Part shown: positions 55,146 through 64,000 of the stretch, one piece after another | Position numbering within the stretch: position 1 is the first letter of the stretch | Layout: each line of letters starts with the position of its first letter | Assembly: GCA_020536535.1 (NCBI GenBank) | Contig: JAHLWZ010000573.1 | Span: 882-64,881, forward strand | Source of the DNA: Pelomyxa schiedti | Taxonomy: Eukaryota; Evosea; Pelobiontida; Pelomyxidae | Reading direction: 5' to 3' | Length of the DNA stretch: 64,000 bases | Position numbers and translations under genes: made by a program | Notes under the pieces: model-generated | The model's input: the letters and a program-made list of their open reading frames with translations, nothing else | Told to the model about the DNA's origin: nothing | Databases searched by the model: none

Positions 55146-57015
55146 CTACATGCTGCTCTTAGAAATCCCATCACTGCTTTGACAGAATCCCTGTACTTGG
55201 AACGAATTTTTCCTTCTGGTTGATATTGTTATGTCAGAAGGGTGCAAAAAAGCACAACCTTTGAAGGTGGTGACGGCTGTGGCCATAGGTCTTGGAGCAG
55301 GGCAGGTATCTCCTTCTTCAGCCCCAGTACTTTTCTCCAATACTGGGAGCTCGGCCACATTTTGGGACCGAAAGAAAAGTCATCAAACAAAGTGAAAAAA
55401 GTAGAAAAATAAATACTGTAACAGATCCAAAAAAGCAGAAGAAGTTGGTAGTCGTATTGCCGCACGCTTGCTGGTGAATACTGGCTGCGGATCAATAGAT
55501 GGTTCGATGTCAGATGTGCTAAATCCAAAATCCTGTTGAAACTGAGTCCTATGTTTATCTTGGGTACCTACATAAGGTTCCTGGTTGGAGAAGCCTGTGT
55601 CTCGATTTGTTTCGTGGGAGTTGGTTGTACTCTCATCAACGGAACACCGGATTTCAGAGAATGGCAAGTGAAGTGCTAACTCCATGTCAAGAGTTTGTGA
55701 TGTTTCTGCAGGTTGTAGCTCGGGATGAGGTGATTCCTGGACTTGTTGAAAGTAGGGTGACTGAGTGAAAACTGTGGTACTACTTTGCCTAGTTTGGGGA
55801 CTACTATAAGTAGGGTGTAACATTTGATTTTGTGGTTGCGGTGAGTTCTTTTGTGAAGGTCTTGCCGGTATTGGAGGTTGAGGACGCCCCTGTATGGAGG
55901 GAGGTGCGCAGCGTGTTGGTTCCACTCTCTCGACTTGTGTTGGAAGATGTTGTGAAGGACGTGCTTGTGATGGTACTCTAGCTGGCAGTAGGATTCTTTG
56001 TGATGGGGATTGCACTTGGGTGTTGGTTGCTGGTGCGGAAGATTGCCATTGTGACACTCGAGTGGGTGATGGTAATGTCTTTGAAAATGGCACTGGAGGG
56101 CTGGGTTTAACTGGAGCAAGGGACTTGAGGGGAGTGGTTGTAGTTATTATTGTGATTGTAGTTGTTGTAATTGCAGGTACATCCCCAATGACTGTAGAAG
56201 TAGTGGTAGCTGGGATGGTTGTGGTTGTTGTGGAAACCCTTGGAGACGTTGTGGAAACCCTTGGGGAGGTTGTGGACACCCTTGGAGAGTCAGATTTCAT
56301 CCTGCCCCATTTAAGCCTGCATATGAATAAAATGACCCAAAAAAAGAGAGGAGGAGCACTAACTCTTCTGGGAGAAAAATGTGAATGTGTATTGGCTGCT
56401 TAGGGTTGCTTTTGTATTGAGCAGCAATATGTGGATGAGCAGTTGTAAACCGCTGAAAGTCCACTTTTAAAAGATCATTCTGGTCGTTATGTAGGCAAGG
56501 GTAATAGCTGATTTGGAGCTCTCACCTCACTAAGAGTTAAACCAAGAGTAATGTCCTTAGAAGCATAGTTTGATAATTTTGGGAGTATCTTCTTAAAAGC
56601 TTGCTGTCGAAAAGAATCAGGAACAGCACAACAAAACGATCAAATACAAGGGAGATTGGAGTAGCTTTTAATAGACAGTAGAACCCACCTTCACGTTATC
56701 GACTGCACTCCTGTCATTGACTTCAACTCTTGTTTCTACTCCTTCTAGTTCTCCCTGTCCCACAAGTGTTAACCCACCATCGTTGCACATGATAGCATAG
56801 GTGAAAAAAAACATAAGAGGACCCACTATGACAACGATGTTTGGCATCGTTTCGTTTTTTTTTGATAATTTTGATGTCCCTTTCAGCAGAACTGGAGGAT
56901 TCATGAAGAGTACAATAGAGCAGAACAAGGACCCAACTCCAAGTGAACTCCAGAGACCAGACACAACTCTGCTACAGAGTGCTTCCAGATCTTCAGATGC
57001 TAAAAATGTCCTCAT
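55146..57015 (-). CDS. unassigned Pro/Thr-rich protein with hydrophobic N-terminus
   Basis: ATG 57015; TAG 55146-55148. The first exon has one hydrophobic segment (SSLGVGSLFCSIVLFM) and, unless removed by a possible 80-nt intron (gttgtcatag to gtgggacag), a second (IVVIVGPLMFFFTYAIMC). Helical exons follow (FKKILPKLSNYASKDITL, FQRFTTAHPHIAAQYKS). The large exon 55483-56319 starts with a triplicated SPRVSTT unit and is then Pro/Gln/Ser/Thr-rich with many PxxP motifs. A ~100-nt intron precedes the last exon (VLEKSTGAEEGDTCPA...). It ends 46 bp from the PI3K start on the same strand. No family recognised; membrane association is plausible only. Confidence 0.45.
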
Positions 57016-57334
57016 TTTCCATCCCTTCGAAACAATCAGACAGTTGTGGGCTTAGCATAAATCCAAACACGAAACCATTGAAGCGACACCGTCGCGTACC
57101 CTCAGTATCGTTAACATCCCATAATCATGGAAGTGTCAAGGGAGTGCTTGCAGTCGTGGACGTGCCTTGTTGACGACACCAACGAAACAAATTGGTTTGT
57201 TTTTATGCAATTACCGTTTAGTACTTTTCATTGTTTTGGGTTTTTTGTTAATAGCAAATTGCCATAAAAATAAGGGATAGGATTATTGTAACTTATGTAG
57301 GGTGTTGTGGACATTAGTGGACGGTAGGCCTCCA
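57016..57334. promoter_or_regulatory. divergent intergenic region
   Basis: Lies between the starts of the minus-strand Pro-rich gene and the plus-strand ADF-H/LIM gene, so it should hold both upstream regions. It is moderately AT-rich at 57180-57290. No conserved element or repeat was recognised. Confidence 0.4.
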
Positions 57335-59473
57335 ATGGTGAAACTGTTCCAAACGGGGACAGGTGGCCTTACTGAGATGAGGGAGTGTCTAACACCTTCA
57401 GAGTGTCTCTATGGTGGCCTCCTTGTGCAAGCTGTTGATGAGAAACAGGTGACTATTGCCTTTTTCTTTCCCGTTCATTGAAATTTACTTGTGATGTACA
57501 GGGGCTCACAAGCGTCCGTAATAGATATGTGTGCTTTGTATTTGCGGGAAAACAAGCCCCGATTCTTAAAAAAGCACGACTCTCCAGCCAGAAAGGTCTT
57601 GTATTTGCTAAGATGCCTAATGTATCAGTTTCACTGGAATTCATTGGGGCAGATCCTTCCCAGTTATCAAATACCAGTACTTATCTTTTCTTCAGCTTTT
57701 TATCTCTAAAATTCCAAGGGATTGCCAACGAACTTCTGGCCTGTGGTGGTGCGCACAAGGTATTTGGCAATTATAATAAAAATTGGTAGTACTCACTCCT
57801 CATACCACAGCCAACACATTATGACTTCGGTGATGGAACGCGATATGACATCTTAGATTTTCACAGTGGTGAAGGGGTGAGTGGATTCAAAAATATTCCT
57901 TTTCTCACAATGATTCAGACATCGGAAGACAGGAATATCAAGCCAACAAGAAGGGTTGTAGCCACTAGAAAGCCTGCAGTTGAGGTATATTCTTTCATGC
58001 CGGTGCGTTTTATTGACAATCTGTAAGACACCAAAAGCTGAGGTCATCCCAGAGCCTGCTCGAACACCAAGCCCTACATTCCCTCTGCAGACCAGTTCCG
58101 CAGCAGCATCAGGAACACCCACTAAGCCTCCCCCTACGTGTGCTGTCTGCAGTAAACAAGTTCCTCCAAGCGAGAGGCTCACCGCTGATAGCGAGTTGTA
58201 CCACAAGAGTTGCTTTAAATGTTCTCACTGCAATAAGTTACTCACTCTTGGGAATTATGCCAGGTTGACTTTTTTTTATATGCATGAAGTCTAACAAAAC
58301 CTAGCATGAATAACAAAATATACTGTAAACCTCATGCGAAGTTACTATCTGCAGACAAAGGAAGCGCAAAGTTAGGGGATAGCTCTGCATCACCAACTGC
58401 TGACATCAGAGCTGCTCTTTTAAAGAAACGTGAAGCTAGTGAAGTATGCACTAGCAGCAAACTTTGCATGAACTAAATACCCAAAGGAACTTGCAACTTT
58501 TACAGAAAAAATCCGCACCCTCAGAGCAGCAAAGGCAAGTCTGGAGGAAAAACTTGCTGAAGTGAACTCACAATTAGCGGCTGCAGAAGCTGATTGTTCT
58601 AAGGCCTTAAGGAAGCTGGATGATTGTAATGCAGCTGACGCTGACCGGAAAAGGCTCGAAGAAGAGACGAAAAGAAAGGAACAAGAGGAGGCAGAGAAGA
58701 AAAGAGCTGCAGAAGAGCAGGCAAAACGGGAGGATGAAGAGAGGAAAAAGGCAGAGGAGGAGAGGATAAGGGCCGAGAAACAGAGAAAGGCCGAGGAAGA
58801 TCGTCAGAGAGCAGAAGAAGCAAGGAGAGCTGAGGAACAGAAGAAAATAGAGGATGAAGAGAGACAGAGAGCGGAAGAAGCATTGGCTGTTGAACGTCAG
58901 GCCAAGGCCGAAGCGTTGAAACGCCAACAAGAAGCTGAGGCAGAAGCAGAGGATGAGAGGAAGAGAGTTGAGGCAGAGTTGGAAGAAGTCAAGAGAAACG
59001 AAGAAATTAAAAGAAAAGCATTAGCGGAGGCAGAAGACGAAGAGAATCGACGGCTTGAGAGAGAGACGAGAGAGGCAGAAGAGCTTCAAATGCTGGAACA
59101 GAAGCGAAAAGCTGAGGAAGAAGAAGCACTACAACGGGAAGAAGCTGAACAACAACGATTGGGAGAAATGCAGAAGGCCGCAGAAGAAGAACAAAGAAAT
59201 GCTGAGCTAGAACGAGAATCAATGGAAGCGGAACTCAGAAAAAAAGCACAAGAAGAAGCAGATGCGGCAGAGGCTGAAAAGCAGCGGAAAAAACAAGAAA
59301 AGCTCCGGAAAAAGGCGGAAATAGAAGAGGAAATGGCCAGAGAGGAAGAACGCATGAACCAGAAACGTAAAGAGAAAGAAGAAGCCAAAAGAAAAGCCGA
59401 AGAGGCCGCGGAGGCTGAAGCAGCAGCAGCAGAGAAGGCCAAGGTATCCAAAGCACCAATAAACAAGAAATAA
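57335..59473 (+). CDS. ADF-H / LIM / coiled-coil protein (actin-associated)
   Basis: ATG 57335; TAA 59471-59473. Residues ~1-140 look like an ADF-homology domain of the coactosin/Abp1 type: NRYVCFVFAGKQAPILKKAR, VFAKMPNVSVSLEFIGAD, IANELLACGGAHKPTHYDFG. A short linker leads to one LIM zinc finger: CAVCSKQVPPSERL, YHKSCFKCSHCNKLL, and across an intron IYCKPHAKLL, with the eight ligands in LIM spacing. The rest (from ~58500) is ~320 residues of almost pure Glu/Lys/Ala/Arg/Gln coiled coil, mostly one exon. Putative role: actin-filament binding with a long rod, perhaps in cytoskeletal or flagellar-root organisation. I know no named protein with this order. It ends ~107 bp before the Cys-rich miniprotein. 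Confidence 0.75.
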
Positions 59474-59579
59474 TAAATAAAAACCACGTCACAACCAACC
59501 ACCCCAAACAATAACCAATAAAAGTCACCGTACATTCCACATCAACAAATTCCTCACACGTGAATCACAGGAAGAAGAA

Positions 59580-59879
59580 ATGGAGAAACGAGCCAGAGCC
59601 CAGGAGGAAACCCGGACATCCAGGTCATCCAAATCCAAGAGGAGCACCAAGTCGCCCAAGTACATCCACGAGGGTGGCACTGAGCACTGCAACAACTTCC
59701 TGTGCATTGACTGCCACAAGCCGGGCTGCGACTGTGACAAGTGCCTGGCCCAGGGTGACACTGACCCAAGGGCCACCATGTTCATCCACGACGGTGGTAT
59801 CCTACGCTGTGAGAACTTCCTGTGTGACCAGTGCCACCCCCCTGGAAAGTGCAAGTGCAAAATGTGTGCTGACAGCTAA
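59580..59879 (+). CDS. tandem Cys-rich miniprotein, 99 aa
   Basis: Intronless: ATG 59580 to TAA 59877-59879. The first ~27 residues are Arg/Lys/Ser/Glu-rich. Two ~33-residue copies then follow, sharing IH-D/E-GG, C-NNF/ENF-LC, CH and a terminal CxC-x2-C: copy 1 has EHCNNFLCIDCHKPGCDCDKC, copy 2 has RCENFLCDQCHPPGKCKCKMC (each 21 positions, with equally spaced Cys). Each unit offers six Cys and one or two His, suggesting zinc or other metal binding. The high order and unbroken frame argue for a real gene. The lone intronless state in an intron-rich setting is notable. No family known to me. Confidence 0.65.
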   Translation: MEKRARAQEETRTSRSSKSKRSTKSPKYIHEGGTEHCNNFLCIDCHKPGCDCDKCLAQGDTDPRATMFIHDGGILRCENFLCDQCHPPGKCKCKMCADS

Positions 59880-60135
59880 ACAACCATCCTGGTGAGAATT
59901 AAAAAAAATACGGCTATCCAACGCATTTTTATTTGGCAGTTCATAAGAACCCAGCACCAACAACACTGGTGGGAATCCCGAAAAGAAGTTGGCAGATTTG
60001 AAAGCAGCACAGCAGCCATGATCATGTATACAACCACAATGATGGAGGTTCTCCAGTCCATCCTCAACCCTCACCTCAGTCCATATCTCCTGACACATCA
60101 ATCCAACTTGTCCTCAACAGTAATAATTTCATCTG

Positions 60136-61132
60136 ATGGTGAGCATGGCAACGGCGACGGGGGGCGGGGGAATGACTACGACGCTGCAGGTGTATCAGTA
60201 TATAATGGACGACGTGGTGGCCAAGGTTGCCGACGAGTTCCGCGCGCAGGGCCTCGATGAGTCCCTCCTAGACACCCTCAGGACTGTATGCTCACTCAGA
60301 CTTTTTTTTTTGGAGCGTTTGTTTGCTTGGCTGCGTTGGCTTTTTAATTGTGGGGCATTCATATGAATGGGATAATTATTGTCATAAAATGGAATGGAGA
60401 CGTGGGAGGAGAAGCTTATGGAGACTGGGGCTGTGTCTCCGCCTGTTGCTACCGTGCCGGCACTTATTCCAACATTCATCACTCACCGTGGGCCCCCGAT
60501 GATGCGCCCACCTCCGCAGTACCCTCTCGATGCATACCCTACCGCTTATGCGTATGCTAATCAGTATGGATATGCTACTGTAGGCATTTTGCCCCTCACA
60601 AACCTTAACACTTAACATGTGCTCAGGCAATGCCAGGGGCTCCTCCCGAACTTCTTCCACCTCCACCAACTGAAGCATATATGCCGGTACTTTCAAAATT
60701 TGACCAAAAGAAGTACTAATTTGGAAAATAGAGGAGACCAACTGAACCGCCCAGAAGAGGCAGACCAAAGAAAATAAGTAATTTTCTTCCTTGTTTCCTT
60801 TTTAATCACTGATGACTGGTCTAGACACAAGACCCGGTAGTGACCAAGTAGATGGGAAAAATGACCTGCAGCCGTCCACTCCATCACACTCCCCATCACC
60901 TCGCACACCCAGAGCTGCTACTCCACGATATGACGGGGGGCCGCTGGGTTCTGATGATGACATTGACAGTGAGGATGATGAATTCCCAAATCCAAGTGAT
61001 CTGGTACTTTGCCTGTGGGAGAAGGTCACACGTGTAAAGACCAAGAGGAAAGTAGTACTCCGAGATGGAATAATGCACCTCAAAGATAGAGAAACACTCT
61101 TCAGTGTTGCAACTGGAGAGTTTGACTTTTAA
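60136..61132 (+). CDS. transcription initiation factor IIA large subunit (TFIIA alpha/beta)
   Basis: TFIIA stabilises TBP on promoter DNA for RNA polymerase II. ATG 60136; TAA 61130-61132. N-terminal four-helix-bundle segment: VYQYIMDDVVAKVADEF, GLDESLLDTLRT joined across an intron to TWEEKLMETG. The middle is a non-conserved Pro/Tyr/Ala linker (PPPQYPLDAYP), typical of the family. The C-terminal beta-barrel part has SDDDIDSEDDEF, LVLCLWEKVTRVKTKRKVVL, RDGIMHLKDRETLF and ends ATGEFDF, matching the vCqydKv-RtKnkWk-LkdGI pattern. Both conserved ends are present, so the precursor is complete. The gene converges with the next one across a 25-A run. Confidence 0.9.
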
Positions 61133-61145
61133 ATAACTGAAATGC

Positions 61146-61170
61146 AAAAAAAAAAAAAAAAAAAAAAAAA
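61146..61170. repeat. 25-A homopolymer between convergent genes
   Basis: An uninterrupted run of 25 A lies 14 bp after the TFIIA stop and 16 bp from the convergent gene's stop. It could be a genomic simple repeat or trace of a retroposed or poly(A)-derived insertion; run length may also be unreliable in assembly. Confidence 0.8.
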
Positions 61171-61185
61171 GGAAACTCTTTCTAT

Positions 61186-62916
61186 TCAGTCGGCACCAAG
61201 GATGAGAGGATTCAAATCCTTTGTGTTTGTTGCTGGGTCATTGTTTCCCCAGTCCCACATGAGCATACTCTTCTTTTCATTTGCATCCATTGTGCTACCA
61301 ATTTCGAGTATTGCCTTTTGTGTGTAAGGAATCAAAATTACGCGTACTATTGGCCCAGAAGATGAATCAGGATTACACTTCCACTTTGCAATCACAGTCC
61401 AATTCCCACTGAAATCACTATCTGTATGCAGTACAAAGGCCTGATACATAGCAGACAGGAGAAGGTAGTCACCCCAGGCAGAAATCTGTATGTTATTGAA
61501 CATGGCGGCTTTGGTAATAGCCCACATGTTGGTATTAGGGAGTGGTATTGCTGACGGTGTTCTGTCCTGAAAGTTAACTGCCGACCAATATGTAGGATTC
61601 CAGAGGAACAGTGCCTGTGACTTGAGGCTGTTGAAGCACATGCAGTCAAGAATGGATGCCCTTGCTGGTACATGTAGTGTGCATACTATTTCCAGTGAAC
61701 GCGGTGATATAAACAACAGGTGATCATTCTTGATGCAAGCAACCATCACAGGGTTATTTTGGCTATCTCTTCCCCACGTTGCCACGACAGAGTAGTAGCA
61801 TTGTGCTGCCGTAGATGTAGCCACTTGGTTGGTCTTGCATTCAAATGTAGCGTGAGTAGCTGTTTCCTCCACCACCGTAATACTGGATATAACGCACACA
61901 GGGGGATTCACACCTGGAGGGAGAGAGAACCCTATCAGGCAGTTGAGCTCCGGAATCCACTCCAGGCAGTCATCACCCCAGGCAGCAGATAGCTTGACTG
62001 AAGCCACCCTATTCCACACATTTCCATCACTGTCGGTGATCCGGCTATCTCCTTCCTCACTTTCTGTTGTGCGGTCCCCATACGGGGCTTCTGTAACTGA
62101 GGTGGAGCTCTTGTTGATACGAACACCCCTGGCCTCCCACATCTCCAGATAAAGCTGCTTGCTTGCTGATTCAGCAATTACACCTATCCTCAGTACTTTA
62201 GGTATTTCCAGGGTCTCAGCATCACATCCCGCTAGTTGTATTTCATTGGTGAGTGCATATTGATACTATTTATAGTGAATAAACCTTCCCAACAAAAAAA
62301 AAAATGAATATATATAAGAAACAAGTAGATATCACTTCTCAGGAGAATAAAGATAAGAAAAAAAAGAAAAAAAAAAAAAATACAGCAAAGCACAGCACAT
62401 ATATAGGACATAGGACACACGGGACGGAGGATGCGTTGCGGGGCAGGGCATTGGCATGCACGCTACCGTTCTGGAGAACGGACACCGCTGGCACCCGTTC
62501 CTCCTCTGCACGTTGGCTATCGACCCACTCACTCGCACCACCCCAACACCAACACCGCCCCCGCTCCCCGTGCTCGTGCTCGTGCTCGTGCCGCCTGTGG
62601 GCAAAGCCGTGCGGGGCACAACCGCGAGCATCACAGTGTGGGCCACGGAGGAGGGCGAGACGGGACTCCAGGTGGGCCGCCCCCGCTCCGTCGAGACCGC
62701 CAGGTACACCACCTCCTCCCTCAGCGCTGCGCGTGGTGGTGGTGGTGGCGGTGGCGCGGGCGCAGTCGTGGACGTGGTGGCGACCGCGCTGACCAACGGG
62801 GGTTCCGGTTGCGAAGGCGGCTTGGTTTGTTCCCCTGCCTGCAAGGCAGTGGCGGTCGCGGGCGACCCAACATCGCCCCCGCTTGCCGTCGCGGTGGTTG
62901 ATGCCGATGAGCCCAT
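61186..62916 (-). CDS. unassigned protein, possibly beta-propeller
   Basis: Stop TGA 61186-61188. The main exon is open to ~62258: coding-like sequence continues upstream of its first Met (62142) as TLEIPKVLRIGVIAESASKQ, up to an acceptor at about 62259 (ctataaatag). The N-terminal exon probably starts at ATG 62916 (MGSSAST...), giving an Ala/Thr/Pro-rich stretch and EEVVYLAVSTERGRPTWSP; the exact joining introns in 62260-62560 are uncertain because of T-runs. The main exon has repeated beta-type segments: WGDDCLEWIPELNCLIGFSL, CYYSVVATWGRDS, ALFLWNPTYWSAVNF, ISAWGDYLLLSAMYQAFVLH, MLMWDWGNND. This rhythm suggests WD40-like blades, but no family is recognised. Confidence 0.5.
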
Positions 62917-63116
62917 ACAGCGACAGAATTGTTTGTGTTTGGTTGTGGACTGGCGCAGGCACTTCTCACAAGTCACAGCACTCCATCCCGAGAGGTTGGT
63001 ACTTGTCTCCACCAGAAGAAACAAGTACCGGCACCGACAGAGAAGAAGGAGTATGAAACTAACAGATCATCATGTGTATTTGGAAGAAAAAAAGAAAAGG
63101 AGGAACAAGAGGCAGG

Positions 63117-64000
63117 ATGGACGCGGAAGCTACACCGAGCGGGCCAATGGCACCCAAACCAGCAGGGGGGAGCGGGGGGGAGGTGGCGGTGACGATGACG
63201 GTGCCCGAGGCGGTGGTGGCCGTGATGTCGAACCAGGTGGAGGTGGCTTACCAGGGCACCATGGCCCTAAGGGCTCTCCTCAGTCTCGAAAATAGTTACG
63301 CATTATTATTACCCCGCTCCCTTAACTACACCTGTTTTTTTTTTTTTTTTTTTGTTGTTGTTGAAACTTGAGTGACTTACAAATTTTTTTGACTTTTTGT
63401 ACTGGTTTGTTGTGTTTTTTATTTTGGGTATGGGTTACAGGCCCTCCTATTCAAGAGGTGTTGGACTCTGGGGTTGTCCCACGGCTTATTCAATTCCTGG
63501 GATTGGTGAGTGGCACATGGCATTTGTGTTGAATATATTGTTCACTATATGCGTACGTTTGGTTGACATATACCTTTTTCAGGCCGATAACCCGAAATTT
63601 CAATATGAGGCACTGTGGGCCCTAACAAATAGTTTGTTCCACTCCACCCCTTGTTTTACTAATTTTTCCTAGTTTGCAGTGGTAACACTAAGCAAACTCA
63701 AGCTGTTATTGACTACGGCATAATACCACCTCTTATTTCCCTTCTATCCTCTACCGCTGTTGATGTTGTGGAGCAAGTATGTGCTTTGCTTTTCTTTGTG
63801 CAGTGCTTACCTACCCAAGACTGCTTGGGCACTGGGTAACATATGTGGGGATAATCATTCCTTCAGAGACATTGTCTTAAATCAAGGCTTCTTTCCAGCG
63901 ATACTCAAAGCTATGTGTCGCTTTCCACAGGAAATGAACTTCTTAAAGAACGCGGTATCATATTTTATTTTACGATATTTCGCTCACACAAATGATCAGA
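63117..64000 (+). CDS. importin-alpha (karyopherin alpha), 3' end beyond window
   Basis: Importin-alpha binds nuclear localisation signals on armadillo repeats and links cargo to importin-beta. ATG 63117; the gene runs off the window at 64000. Exons: VAYQGTMALRALLSLENS joined across an intron to PPIQEVLDSGVVPRLIQFLG; DNPKFQYEALWALTNS; SGNTKQTQAVIDYGIIPPLI; a split WALGNICGDNHSFRDIVLNQ. These match ARM1-ARM3 with the NLS-binding Trp/Asn pairs (WALTN, WALGN). Only ~45 residues precede ARM1, too short for the usual basic IBB domain. An in-frame ATG at 63072 adds MCIWKKKRKGGTRGR, a basic cluster, and may be the true start. Confidence 0.85.

Noticed and set aside
62456-63295. Long plus-strand GC-rich ORF of ~280 codons
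   Set aside because: Its body is Gly/Val/Ala/Pro homopolymer-like and lies opposite the likely N-terminal exon of the minus-strand gene. It is best explained as a composition shadow, except for the IBB-like end noted as a finding.

Overview
The window is nuclear DNA from an intron-rich, anaerobic single-celled eukaryote. Nearly every gene is cut by short GT-AG introns, mostly about 35-75 nt, and neighbouring genes are often only 25-200 bp apart on either strand. Pyruvate:ferredoxin oxidoreductase, a ferredoxin-nitroreductase of the Giardia type, and a DUF5714 protein otherwise known to me from methanogens and anaerobic bacteria all point to anaerobic metabolism. TAA, TAG and TGA all act as stops. 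A free-living metamonad (a Carpediemonas/Kipferlia-like fornicate or a preaxostylan) fits best. That placement is inference; no rRNA or tRNA gene was seen to test it. Gene models were spliced by hand, so exon edges and some N-termini are approximate.

Layout. 0.3-2 kb: NBR1-like autophagy receptor (+). 2-7.4 kb: a small helical protein, then a long minus-strand gene reading Ras-like domain, DH, PH, FYVE and a Pro-rich DPF-motif tail. 7.5-10.6 kb: Sey1/RHD3 ER-fusion GTPase (+). 10.6-12.3 kb: Pro-rich protein (+). 12.4-16.7 kb: SLK/LOK-like STE20 kinase (+). 16.7-21.3 kb: PFOR (-). 21.7-26.1 kb: Nup133-like nucleoporin (-). 26.4-30.3 kb: an exon-repeat protein (+) and a helical protein (-). 30.6-33.5 kb: TRIM-like RING/B-box/FN3 protein (+). 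33.6-35.8 kb: small secreted candidate and an SH2 protein (both -). 36.4-38.3 kb: Mis18BP1/KNL2-like SANT protein (+). 38.6-39.3 kb: AT-rich and C-rich spacer. 39.3-43.7 kb: pentapeptide-repeat protein (-), an unassigned protein (+) and a FabD-like acyltransferase (-). 43.9-45.3 kb: FAM133-like (+). 45.4-50.8 kb: TBC RabGAP, DUF5714 protein and Fe-S nitroreductase (all -). 51-57 kb: PI3-kinase and an unassigned Pro-rich protein (-). 57.3-61.1 kb: ADF-H/LIM/coiled-coil protein, tandem Cys-rich miniprotein and TFIIA large subunit (+). 61.2-62.9 kb: unassigned, possibly beta-propeller protein (-). 63.1 kb to end: importin-alpha (+), cut by the window edge.

Function. Many genes belong to membrane-identity and trafficking circuits: PI3K makes the lipids that FYVE domains read, the DH-PH-FYVE and TBC proteins act on Rho and Rab GTPases, NBR1 is an autophagy receptor and Sey1 shapes the ER. 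A second set is nuclear (Nup133, importin-alpha, TFIIA, Mis18BP1-like, FAM133) and a third is redox or anaerobic metabolism. Being close together does not show co-regulation in such a gene-dense eukaryotic genome.
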